64,000 nt of DNA from Cherax quadricarinatus (lineage: Eukaryota > Arthropoda > Malacostraca > Decapoda > Parastacidae), in the NCBI RefSeq assembly GCF_038502225.1, contig NC_091323.1, positions 28,898,845 to 28,962,844 of the forward strand, written 5' to 3'. Each line of letters opens with the position of its first letter. Positions within the stretch are counted from its first letter, which is position 1. The translations under genes were made by a program, and so were the position numbers. Below, one piece after another: positions 1 to 11,480 of the stretch. The notes below the pieces were generated by a model, which saw nothing but the letters and a program-made list of their open reading frames with translations, had not been told where the DNA came from and did no database searches.

Positions 1-410
1 TCACTTCTGTCTCTCCCTCCCTCCTTCCTCTCACTTCCGTCCCTCCCTCCTCTCACTTCGGTCCCTCCCTCCTCTCACTTTGGTCCCTCCCTCCTTCCTC
101 TCTCCCTAGCCTCCCTCCTTCTCTCTCTTCCGTCCCTCCCTCCTCTTTCCTCCCTTTTTCTTCTCACCCCCTCTGTCTCCCCTCTCCTCCCTCTCCCCTC
201 TTCCTTCTCTCTTCCCTTCTCTCCTTCCTCTCCACTCCTATTCCTTCCATGCTCCCTCTCTCTTTTCCCCCTCTCTCTCTCTATCTCTTCCCTCCCTCCT
301 TGTTCCCTCCTTCCCTCTTCCCTCCCTCCCTCTACCCTCTCGTCTCCTACCCTCCCTCTACCCTCCCGCTCCCCCTCTTCTATAAATCAGTTACCCACAA
401 TGTTGTTTTA
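1..410. repeat. CT-rich low-complexity tract
   Basis: Degenerate pyrimidine-rich sequence built from CCCTCC, CTCTC and TTCC blocks on the plus strand. There is no fixed period and no gene. The frame through it encodes only Pro/Leu/Ser/Phe low complexity. Confidence 0.9.
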
Positions 411-423
411 CTCTCGAAATTAA

Positions 424-450
424 TGGTTTATTTTCTCTTACAGGTAAGTT
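424..450 (+). promoter_or_regulatory. Combined 3'/5' splice-site-like motif
   Basis: A pyrimidine run ends in TTACAG (438-443) and is followed directly by GTAAGT (444-449). An acceptor abutting a donor is the arrangement of a recursive splice site. No exon is visible on either side, so it could be a chance by-product of the adjacent CT-rich tract and of the array that follows, whose units also carry GTAAGT. Confidence 0.3.
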
Positions 451-464
451 GGTCTACTGACCTG

Positions 465-1030
465 TGTGTACCTGTAAGTATATTGTGTGTACCTGTAAGC
501 ATGTTGTGTGTATCTGTAAGTATATTGTGTGTACCTGTAAGTATATTGTGTGTACCTGTAAGCATGTTGTGTGTACCTGTAAGTATGTTGTGTGTACCTG
601 TAAGCATGTTGTGTGTACCTGTAAGTATATTGTATGTACCTGTAAGCATGTTGTGTGTATCTGTAAGTATATTGCGTGTACCTGTAAGTATATTGTGTGT
701 ACCTGTAAGTATATTGTGTGTATCTGTAAGCATATAGTGTGTATTGTGTGTACCTGTAAATATATTGTGTGTACCTGTAAGTATATTGTGTGTACCTGTA
801 AGTACATTGTGTGTACCTGTAAGTATCTAGTGTGTACCTGTAAGTATGTTGTGTGTACTTGTGTGTAGCTGTATGTTATGTGTACTTGTGTGTGTCTGTA
901 AATATGTTGTGTGTACTTGTAAGTATGTTGTGTGGACTTGTGTGTGTCTGTAAATATGTTGTGTGTACTTGTAAGGATGTTGTGTGGACTTGTGTGTATC
1001 TGTAAATATGTTGTTTGTACTTGTCTGTTG
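465..1030. repeat. 21-bp minisatellite
   Basis: The unit is close to TGTGTACCTGTAAGTATATTG, roughly 19 regular copies to about 868 and then diverged copies (TGTGTACTTGTGTGTCTG type) to about 1030. The period is a multiple of three, so frames stay open on both strands (VCTCKYI and related heptads). Many units contain GTAAGTAT on the plus strand. I see no sign that it is coding. Confidence 0.93.
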
Positions 1031-1095
1031 GGTGTTTCTGTAGCTGTAAGTAAACTGTGTGCACTCATACGTGTGTTCTCACCCACTTGTACTCA

Positions 1096-1136
1096 CCCAG
1101 TGGGTATCATTGTATTAATTAATGATACCCACTGGG
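1096..1136. repeat. Perfect inverted repeat (hairpin)
   Basis: The arm CCCAGTGGGTATCATT (1096-1111) is followed by a 9-nt AT-rich loop and its exact reverse complement (1121-1136). The right arm overlaps the beginning of the 38-bp tandem repeat that follows. Function unknown. Confidence 0.85.
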
Positions 1137-1275
1137 GAGAAGTGAAGGTGGTACCCAGTGGTACCTATACTGTGGAGAAGTGATGGTGGTACCTAGTGGT
1201 ATATATACTGTGGAGAAGTGAAGGTGGTAACCAGTGGTACCTATACTGTGGAGAAGTGATGGTGGTACCCAGTGA
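1137..1275. repeat. 38-bp tandem repeat, about 3.6 copies
   Basis: The unit begins GAGAAGTGAAGGTGGTACCC and repeats with starts at 1137, 1175 and so on every 38 bp, with a few substitutions. It starts inside the right arm of the preceding hairpin. Confidence 0.85.
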
Positions 1276-1504
1276 CCACTAACATGGTGGAGGCGACAGA
1301 TAGAATGATGGAAGGAGGAAGGGAAGAGGATAGCAATACGAGTTTTGGAGCTTTGTGGGATGATGGAAATGACTGATGGATATGGTATAAAACTGTAGAA
1401 TGAGGGAGGGTGGTGATGGAGGATGTTGGTGGAGATGATGTTAGAGGTGATGGAGGATGTTGATACATTATGACAGTTACGTCGTGAGAACAAAGTTGGT
1501 GGCT
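1276..1504. other. Unrecognised purine-rich spacer
   Basis: G/A-rich sequence with ATGGAGG and GATGATG motifs between two tandem arrays. No gene or known repeat recognised. Confidence 0.5.
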
Positions 1505-1882
1505 ATGTTTATGTCACACACCATCACATAGGATGGGTTTACCTGTCATACTTCATCATATAGGATGGGATTTACCTGTCACACACCATCACACAGGATG
1601 GGTTTACCTGTCATACTTCATCATATAGGATGGGATTTACCTGTCACACACCATCACACAGGATGGGTTTACCTGTCACACACCATCACACAGGATGGGT
1701 TTACCTGTCACACACCATCACACAGGATGGGTTTACCTGTCACACACCATCACACAGGATGGGTTTACCTGTCACACACCATCACACAGGATGGGTTTAC
1801 CTGTCACACACCATCACACAGGATGGGTTTACCTGTCACACACCATCACACAGGATGGGTTTACCTGTCACACACCATCACA
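1505..1882. repeat. 32-bp minisatellite
   Basis: The unit starts GGATGGGTTTACCTGTCACA and is 32 bp long. There are about 11-12 copies. The first few are variants (CATACTTCATCATATA, GGGATTT) and the later ones nearly identical. All three plus-strand frames rotate through the array without stops, giving spurious GFTCHTPSHRM-like peptides. Confidence 0.93.
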
Positions 1883-1929
1883 CGTTCGTTCTAACACAGG
1901 GTGTTTGGCCAAAAGAGTTAACCAGCCAC

Positions 1930-4900
1930 TACTGTGCACAGGATGGTTATGGATGTTCCCAGCACGCCAGTACTGTGCACAGGATGGTTATGGGCGTTCA
2001 CAGCACGCCAGTACTGTGCACAGGATGGTTATGGGTGTTCACAGCACGCCAGTACTGTGCACAGGATGGTTATGGGTGTTCGCAGCACGCCAGTACGCAA
2101 GTACTGTGCACAAGATGAATTTGGGTGTTCACAACACTAGTACTGTGCACAGGATGGTCAGGGGTTTTCACAGCACGCCAGTACGCTAGTACTGTGCACA
2201 AGATGGATTTGGGTGTTCACAACTCTCCAGTACTGTGCACAGGATGGTTAGGGATTTTCACAACACGCCAGTACTGTACACAGGATGGATATGGGTGTTC
2301 ACAGCACGCCAGTACTGTGCACAACATGGTTATGGGTCTTGACAACACGCCAGTACTGTGCACAGGATGGTTATGGGTGTTCGCAGCACGCCAGTACGCT
2401 AGTACTGTGCACAAGATGGATTTGGGTGTTCACAACACTAGTACTGTGCACAGGATGGTCAGGGGCTTTCACAGCACGCCAGTACGCTAGTACTGTGCAC
2501 AAGATGGATTTGGGTGTTCACAACACTAGTACTGTGCACAGGATGGTCAGGGGCTTTCACAGCACGCCAGTACGCTAGTACTGTGCACATGATGGATTTG
2601 GGTGTTCACAACTCTCCAGTACTGTGCACAGGATGGTTAGGGGTTCTCACAACACGCCAGTACTGTACACAGGATGGATATTGGTGTTCACAGCACGCCA
2701 GTACTGTGCACAACATGGTTATGGGTCTTGACAACACGCCAGTACTGCGCACAGGATGGTTATGAGTTCACAGCACGCCAGTACTGTGCACAGGATGAAT
2801 ATGGGTGTTCACAGCACGCCAGTACTGTGCACAGGATGAATATGGGTGTTCACAGCACGCCAGTACTGTACACAGGATTGTTATGGGTGTTCACAACACG
2901 CCAGTACTGTGCACAGGATGGTTATGGGTTTGCACAACACGCCAGTACTTAGCACAGGATGGATATGGGTGTTGACAGCACGCCAGTACTATGCATAGGA
3001 TGGTTATGGGTATTCACAGCACGCCAGTACTGTGGACAGAATGGTTATGGGTTTTCACAATATGTTAGAACTGTGCACAGGATGGTTATGGGTGTTAAAA
3101 CCACGCCTGTACTGTGCACAGGATGTATATGGGTGTTCACAGCATGCCAGTACTGTGCATAGGATGGTTATGGGTATTCACAGCACTCAAGTACTGTGCA
3201 CAGAATGGTTATGGGTTTTCACAACACGCCAGTACTGTGCACAGGATGGTTATGGGTGTTCACAGCATGCTAGTATTGTGCACAGGATGGATATGGGTGT
3301 TCACAACACGTCAGTGCTGTGCATAGGATGGTTACGGGTGTTCACAGCATGCCAGTACTGTGCATAGGATGGTTATGGGTATTCACAGCACGCCAGTAAT
3401 GTTCACAGGGTGGTTATAGGTCTTCGCAGCACCCCAGTACTGTGCATAGGATGGTTATTGGTGTTCACAGCACGCCAGTACTGTGCACAGAATGGTTAGG
3501 GGTTTTCACAACACGCCAGTACTGTGCACAGGATGGTTATGGATGTTCACAACAAGCCAGCACTTAGCACAGGATAGATAAGGGTGTTGACAGCACGCCA
3601 GTACTGTGCACAGGATGTATATGGGTGTTCACAGCACGCCAGTAATGTGCAAAGGATGGTTAGGGGTTTTCACAGCACGCCAGTACTGTGCACAGAATGG
3701 TTATGGATTTTCACAACACTCCAGTGCTGTGCACAGTATGGTTATGGGTGTTCACAGCACGCCAGTACTGTGCACAGAATGGTTATGGGTTTTCACAACA
3801 CGCCAGTACTGTGCACAGGATGGTTATGGATGTTCACAACAAGGGAGCACTTAGCACAGGATAGATATGGGTGTTGACAGCACGCCAGTACTGTGCACAG
3901 GATGTATATGGGTGTTCACAGCACGCCAGTAATGTGCAAAGGATGGTTAGGGGTTTTCACAGCACGCCAGTACTGTGCACAGGATGGATGTGGGTGTTCA
4001 CAGCACTCCAGTACTGTGCACAACATGGTTATGGGTCTTGACAGCGCGCCAGTACTGTGCACCGGATGGTTATGGGTGTTCACAGCACGCCAGTACTGTG
4101 CACAGAATGGTTATGGATGTTCACAACACGCCAGTGCTGTGCACAGAATGGTTATGGGTGTTCACAGCACGCCAGTACTGTGCACTACATGGTTATGGGT
4201 GTTCACAGCACGCCAGTACTGTGCACAGGATGGATGTTGGTGTTCACAGCACGCCAGTACTGTGCACAGGATGGATGTGGGTGTTCACAGCACGCCAGTA
4301 CTGTGCAAAGAATGGTTATGGGTGTTCACAACACGCCAGTACTGTGCACAGTTTGGTTATGGGTGTTCACAACACGCCAGTACTGTGCACAGGATGGTTA
4401 TGAATGTTCACAACACGCCAGTACTTAGCACAGGATGGATATGGGTGTTCACAGCATGCCAGTACTGTGCACAGGATGGATATGGGTGTTCACAGCACGC
4501 CTGTACTGTGCACAGGATGGATATGGGTATTAACAGCACCCCAGTACTGTGCTCAGGATGGATATGGGTGTTCCCAGCACGCCAGTGCTGTGCACATAAT
4601 GGATATGGGTGTTCACAGCACGCCAGTGCTGTGCATAGGATGGATATGGGTGTTCACAGCACGCCAGTGCTGTGCTCAGGATGGATATGGGTGTTCACAG
4701 CACGCCAGTGCTGTGCTCAGGATGGATATGCGTGTTCACAGCACGCCAGTGCTGTGCTCAGGATGGATATGGGTGTTCACAGCACGCCAGTGCTGTGCTC
4801 AGGATGGATATGCGTGTTCACAGCACGCCAGTGCTGTGCACAGGATGGATATGGGTGTTCACAGCAAGCCTGTACTGGGCTCAGGATGGATATGGGTGTT

Positions 4901-5965
4901 TACAGCACGCCTGTACTGTGCTCAGGATGGATATGGGTGTTCACAGCACGCCAGTGCTGTGCTCAGGATGGATATGGGTGTTCACAGCACGCCATTACTG
5001 TGCACAGGGTGGATATGGGTGTTCACAGCACGCCAGTGCTGTGCACAGGATGGTTATGGGTGTTCACAGCACGCCAGTACTGTGCTCAGGATGGATATTG
5101 GTGTTCACAGCACGCCAGTACTGTGCACAGGGTGGATATGGGTGTTCACAGCACGCCAGTACTGTGCACAGGATGGATATGGGTGTTCACAGCAAGCCTG
5201 TACTGGGCTCAGGATGGATATGGATGTTCACAGCACGCCAGTACTGTGCTCAGGATGGATATGGGTGTTCATAGCACGCCAGTGCTGTGCTCAGGATGGA
5301 TATGGGTGTTCACAGCACGCCATTACTGTGCACAGGGTGGATATGGGTGTTCCCAGCACGCCAGTGCTGTGCACAGGATGGTTATGGGTGTTCACAGCAC
5401 GCCATTAGTGTGCGCAGGATGGATATGGGTGTTCACAGCACGCCTGTGCTGTGCACAGGATGGTTAAGGGTGTTCACAGCACGCCATTACTGTGCACAGG
5501 GTGGATATGGGTGTTCACAGCAGGCCAGTACTGTGGACAGGATGGATATGGGTGTTCACAGCACGCCTGTGCTGTGCACAGGATGGTTATGGGTGTTCAC
5601 AGCACGCCATTACTGTGCACAGGGTGGATATGGGTGTTCACAGCAGGCCAGTACTGTGGACAGGATGGATATGGGTGTTCACAGCACGCCATTACTGTGC
5701 ACAGGATGGATATGGGTGTTCACAGCACGCCTGTGCTGTGCACAGGATGGTTATGGGTGTTCACAGCACGCCATTACTGTGCACAGGGTGGATATGGGTG
5801 TTCACAGCAGGCCAGTACTGTGGACAGGATGGATATGGGTGTTCACAGCACGCCATTACTGTGCACAGGATGGATACGGGTATTCACAGCACCCCAGTAC
5901 TGTGCATATACTGGATATGAGTGTTCACAGCACGCCAGTGCTGTGCTCACGATGGATATGGGTGC
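1930..5965. repeat. 41-bp minisatellite, about 98 copies
   Basis: The monomer begins GTACTGTGCACAGGATGG and the period is 41 bp (for example starts at 1970 and 2011). The left part to about 4430 is heterogeneous, with GGATGGTTATGGGTGTTC and CACAACACGCC variants and small indels. The right part is more homogeneous, with GGATGGATATGGG and GTGCTGTGCTCAGG variants. Between about 5480 and 5880, subtype order repeats at 123 and 164 bp (3 and 4 monomers), a local higher-order structure. Frames up to 524 codons arise because 41 is not a multiple of three and no frame holds a fixed stop; I do not regard them as genes. Confidence 0.95.
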
Positions 5966-6099
5966 ACCGCTCACAGCTTCAGTGGCAACATTCAACTTTC
6001 AATTAGTGGTTTATGTAGAGATTTGCTCATTTATTGTGATGTGTTGATAAAACTCCTATAAAGTTGAAAATTTACGTGTTACTGATGCTGTTACTACTG

Positions 6100-7395
6100 T
6101 TATGATGGAGACGGTTTGTTGTGGTGGTGTATGTAAGACAGTTTGTTGTGATGATGGCGGTGTATGTAAGACAGTTTGTTGTGATGGTGGTGGTGTATGT
6201 AAGACAGTTTGTTGTGATGGTGGTGGTGTATGTAAGACAGTTTGTTGTGATGGTGGTGGTGTATGTAAGACAGTTTGTTGTGATGATGGCGGTGTATGTA
6301 AGACAGTTTGTTGTGATGGTGGAGGTGTATGTAAGACAGTTTGTTGTGATGATGGCGGTGTATGTAAGACAGTTTGTTGTGATGGTGGTGGTGTATGTAA
6401 GACAGTTTGTTGTGATGATGGCAGTGTATGTAAGACAGTTTGTTGTGATGATGGCGGTGTATGTAAGACAGTTTGTTGTGATGGTGGTGGTGTATGTAAG
6501 ACAGTTTGTTGTGATGGTGGTGGTGTATGTAAGACAGTTTGTTGTGATGATGGCAGTGTATGTAAGACAGTTTGTTGTGATGATGGCGGTGTATGTAAGA
6601 CAGTTTGTTGTGATGGTGGTGGTGTATGTAAGACAGTTTGTTGTGATGGTGGTGGTGTATGTAAGACAGTTTGTTGTGATGGTGGTGGTGTATGTAAGAC
6701 AGTTTGTTGTGATGATGGCGGTGTATGTAAGACAGTTTGTTGTGATGGTGGTGGTGTATGTAAGACAGTTTATTGTGATGGTGGTGGTGTATGTAAGACA
6801 GTTTGTTGTGATGGTGGTGGTGTATGTAAGACAGTTTGTTGTGATGATGGCAGTGTATGTAAGACAGTTTGTTGTGATGATGGCGGTGTATGTAAGACAG
6901 TTTGTTGTGATGGTGGTGGTGTATGTAAGACAGTTTATTGTGATGGTGGTGGTGTATGTAAGACAGTTTGTTGTGATGGTGGTGGTGTATGTAAGACAGT
7001 TTATTGTGATGGTGGTGGTGTATGTAAGACAGTTTGTTGTGATGGTGGTGGTGTATGTAAAACAGTTTATTGTGATGGTGGTGGTGTATGTAAGACAGTT
7101 TGTTGTGATGGTGGTGGTGTATGTAAGACAGTTTGTTGTGATGGTGGTGGTGTATGTAAGACAGTTTGTTGTGATGTTGGTGGTGTATGTAAGACAGTTT
7201 ATTGTGATGGTGGTGGTGTATGTAAGACAGTTTGTTGTGATGGTGGTGGTGTATGTAAGACAGTTTGTTGTGATGGTGGTGGTGTATGTAAGACAGTTTG
7301 TTGTGATGGTGGTGGTGTATGTAAGACAGTTTGTTGTGATGGTGGCGGTGTATGTAAGACAGTTTGTTGTGATGGTGGTGGTGTGTGTAAAACAA
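6100..7395. repeat. 33-bp minisatellite, about 39 copies
   Basis: The unit reads GATGGTGGTGGTGTATGTAA followed by GACAGTTTGTTGT, 33 bp, with subtypes GATGATGGCGG, GATGATGGCAG and TTTATTGTG. Because the period is 11 codons, at least four frames stay open for about 430-450 codons: DGGGVCKTVCC and VVYVRQFVVMV on plus, HHHHHNKLSYI and TTTITTNCLTY on minus. Openness in so many frames argues against any being selected. Confidence 0.95.
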
Positions 7396-7446
7396 TTCGT
7401 TTGGCTGAGGAGGGTGGTGATGGTTCCAGTCAATTCTGATGGTTAA

Positions 7447-9880
7447 AGATCACACACACAGTGTAGTACCAGACACGGGTGATAATGACCACACACAGTG
7501 TAGTACCAGACACAGGTGATAATGACCACACACAGTGTAGTACCAGACACAGGTGATAATGACCACACACAGTGTAGTACCAGACACAGGTGATAATGAC
7601 CACACACAGTGTAGTACCAGACACAGGTGATAATGACCACACACAGTGTAGTACAAGACACAGGTGATAATGACCACACACAGTGTAGTACCAGACACAG
7701 GTGATAATGACCACACACAGTGTAGTACCAGACACAGGTGATAATGACCACACACAGTGTAGTACCAGACACAGGTGATAATGACCACACACAGTGTAGT
7801 ACCAGACACAGGTGATAATGACCACACACAGTGTAGTACCAGACACAGGTGATAATGACCATGCACAGTGTAGTACCAGACACAGGTGATAATGACCACA
7901 CACAGTGTAGTACCAGACACAGGTGATAATGACCACACACAGTGTAGTACCAGACACAGGTGATAATGACCACACACAGTGTAGTACCAGACAGGTGATA
8001 ATGACCACACACAGTGTAGTACCAGACACAGGTGATAATGACCGCACACAGTGTAGTACCAGACACAGGTGATAATGACAACACTCAGTGTAGTACCAGA
8101 CACAGGTGATAATGACCACACACAATGTAGTACCAGACATAGGTGATAATGACCACACACAGTGTAGTTCCAGACACAGGTGATAATGACCACACACAGT
8201 GTAGTACCAGACACAGGTGATAATGACCACACACAGTGTAGTACCAGACACAGGTGATAATGACCACACACAGTGTAGTACCAGACACAGGTGATAATGA
8301 CCACACCCAGTGTAGTACCAGACACAGGTGATAATGACCACACACAGTGTAGTACCAAACAGAGGTGATAATGACCACACACAGTGTAGTACCAGACACA
8401 GGTGATAATGACCACACACAGTGTAGTACCAGACACAGGTGATAATGACCCCACACAGTGTAGTACCAGACACAGGTGATAATGACCACACACAGTGTAG
8501 TACCAGACACAGGTGATAATGACCACACACAGTGTAGTACCAGACACACGTGATAATGACCGCACACAGTGTAGTACCAGACAAAGGTGATAATGACCAC
8601 ACACAGTGTAGTACCAGACACAGGTGATAATGACCACACCCAGTGTAGTACCAGACACGGGTGATAATGACCACACACAGTGTAGTACCAAACAGAGGTG
8701 ATAATGACCACACACAGTGTAGTACCAGACACAGGTGATAATGACCACACACAGTGTAGTACCAGACACAGGTGATAATGACCACACACAGTGTAGTACC
8801 AGACACACGTGATAATGACCGCACACAGTGTAGTACCAGACAAAGGTGATAATGACCACACACAGTGTAGTACCAGACACAGGTGATAATGACCACACAC
8901 AGTGTAGTACCAGACACAGGTGATAATGACCACACACAGTGTAGTACCAGACACAGGTGATAATGACCACACACAGTGTAGTACCAGACACAGGTGATAA
9001 TGACCACACGCAGTGTAGTACCAGACACAGGTGATAATGACCACACACAGTGTAGTACCAGACACAGGTGATAATGACCACACACAGTGTAGTACCAGAC
9101 ACAGGTGATAATGACCACACACAGTGTAGTACCAGACACAGGTGATGACCACACATAGTGTAGTACCAGACACAGGTGATAATGACCACACACAGTGTAG
9201 TACCAGACACAGGTGATAATGATCACACACAGTGTAGTACCAGACTCAGGCGATAATGATCACGCACAGTGTAGTACCAGACACAGGTGATAATGACCAC
9301 ACACAGTTTAGTACCGGACTAATGTGATAATGATCACACACAGTATAGTACCTCACTCAGGTGATAATGATCACACACAGTGTAGTACCGGACTTCGGTG
9401 ATATGGACCACGCACAGTGTCGTACCAGACTCAGGTGATAACGACCACACACAGTGTAGTACCGGACTCAGGTGATAATGACCACACACAGTGTAGTGCC
9501 AGACACAAGTGATAATGACCACACACAGTGTAGTACCGGACACAAGTGATAATGTCCACACACAATGTAGTACCGCACACAAGTGATAATGACCACACAC
9601 GCACACAGTGTAGTACCGCACATAAGTGATAATGACCACACACACAGTGTAGTACCGCACACAAGTGATGACCACACAGTGTAGTACCAGACACAAGTGA
9701 TGACCACACAGTGTAGTACCGGACACAAGTGATACTGACCACACACACGCACAGTCTAGTACCAGACACAAGTGATAATGACCACACAGTGTTGTACCAG
9801 GCACAAGTGATAATGACCACACACACAGTGTAGTACCAGACACAAGTGATAATGACCAATCAGTGTAACACAGACACAGT
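7447..9880. repeat. 37-bp minisatellite, about 65 copies
   Basis: The unit begins TACCAGACACAGGTGATAAT and continues GACCACACACAGTGTAG, 37 bp. The copies from 7450 to about 9230 are close to identical. From 9230 to 9880 they are diverged (ACCGGACTCAGG, ACCGCACACAAGT, loss of AAT, extra ACAC). Private variants recur at 333 bp (8354/8687) and 259 bp (8541/8800), so blocks of 9 and 7 monomers were duplicated. The 598-codon minus-strand frame is a by-product of the stop-free monomer. Confidence 0.95.
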
Positions 9881-10160
9881 GTAACACCAGACACAGGTAA
9901 CAACCACAAGACAGAAACCAAGACACAACCAATATTTAATAATGACAATAACAAGGCTTAGACGACAAAGAGGAAGTAAAGAAGGATCAGAAGTGATTTA
10001 GGGATAAATTTGCCAGGTTTAAAGAAGTGGAAGAGACGAGCAGAAAGGAAGATGAGGGGAAGAAATGATGGAAAACGGTAGTGCGAAAGTAAAGCTGGTG
10101 TAAGAGAGAATAAGATGTGTGGAGTACAGGAAAGTTAGTGAAAAGGAATATGTTAGCACA
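9881..10160. other. Unique spacer between arrays
   Basis: AG-rich sequence with no recognisable gene or repeat. It leads into the 27-bp array at about 10150. Confidence 0.5.
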
Positions 10161-11480
10161 GCTGATGTTTGTGATGATTGATTCACAGCTGATGTTTGTG
10201 ATGATTGAATCACAGCTGATGTTTGTGATGATTGAATCACAGCTGATGTTTATGATTGAATCACAGCTGATGTTTGTGATGATTGAATCACAGCTGATGT
10301 TTGTGATGATTGAATCACAGCTGATGTTTGTGATGATTGAATCACAGCTGATGTTTATGATTGAATCACAGCTGATGTTTGTGATGATTGAATCACAGCT
10401 GATGTTTGTGATGATTGAATCACAGCTGATATTTGTGATGATTGAATCACAGCTGATGTTTGTGATGATTGAATCACAGCTGATGTTTGTGATGATTGAA
10501 TCACAGCTGATGTTTGTGATGATTGAATCACAGCTGATGTTTGTGATGTTTGAATCACAGCTGATGTTTGTGATGATTGAATCACAGCTGATGTTTGTGA
10601 TGATTGAATCACAGCTGATGTTTGTGATGATTGAATCACAGCTGATGTTTGTGATGATTGAATCACAGCTGATGTTTGTGATGATTGAATCACAGCTAAT
10701 GTTTGTGATGATTGAATCACAGCTGATGTTTGTGATGATTGATTCACAACTAATGTTTGTGATGATTGATTCACAACTAATGTTTGTGATGATTGAATCA
10801 CAGCTGATGTTTGTGATGATTGATTCACAACTAATGTTTGTGATTGATTCACAACTAATGTTTGTGATGATTGAATCACAGCTGATGTTTGTGATGATTG
10901 AATCACAGCTGATGTTTGTGATGATTGATTCACAACTGATGTTTGTGATGATTGAATCACAGCTGATGTTTGTGATGATTGAATCACAGCTGATGTTTGT
11001 GATGATTGATTCACAACTAATGTTTGTGATGATTGAATCACAGCTGATGTTTGTGATGATTGAATCACAGCTGATGTTTGTGATGATTGAATCACAGCTG
11101 ATGTTTGTGATGATTGAATCACAGCTGATGTTTGTGATGATTGAATCACAGGTAATGTTTGTGATGATTGATTCACAACTAATGTTTGTGATGATTGAAT
11201 CACAGCTGATGTTTGTGATAATTGAATCACAGCTGATGTTTGTGATTGATTCACAACTAATGTTTGTGATGATTGATTCACAACTAATGTTTGTGATGAT
11301 TGAATCACAGCTGATGTTTGTGATGATTGAATCACAGCTGATGTTTGTGATGATTGATTCACAACTAATGTTTGTGATGATTGAATCACAGCTGATGTTT
11401 GTGATGATTGAATCACAGCTGATGTTTGTGATGATTGAATCACAGCTGATGTTTGTGATTGGATCACAGCTGATGTTTTG
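10161..11480. repeat. 27-bp minisatellite, GAATCACAG subtype
   Basis: The monomer is ATCACAGCTGATGTTTGTGA plus TGATTGA, 27 bp, about 49 copies. A second subtype, GATTCACAACTAATG, is interspersed from about 10735. Nearly every main-type monomer contains the palindrome CAGCTG. The nine-residue frames MFVMIESQL (plus) and IQSSQTSAV (minus) follow from the period. Confidence 0.95.

Noticed and set aside
7447..9880. CRISPR-like regular repeats
   Set aside because: The repeats are contiguous head-to-tail with no unique spacers, in a eukaryotic setting.
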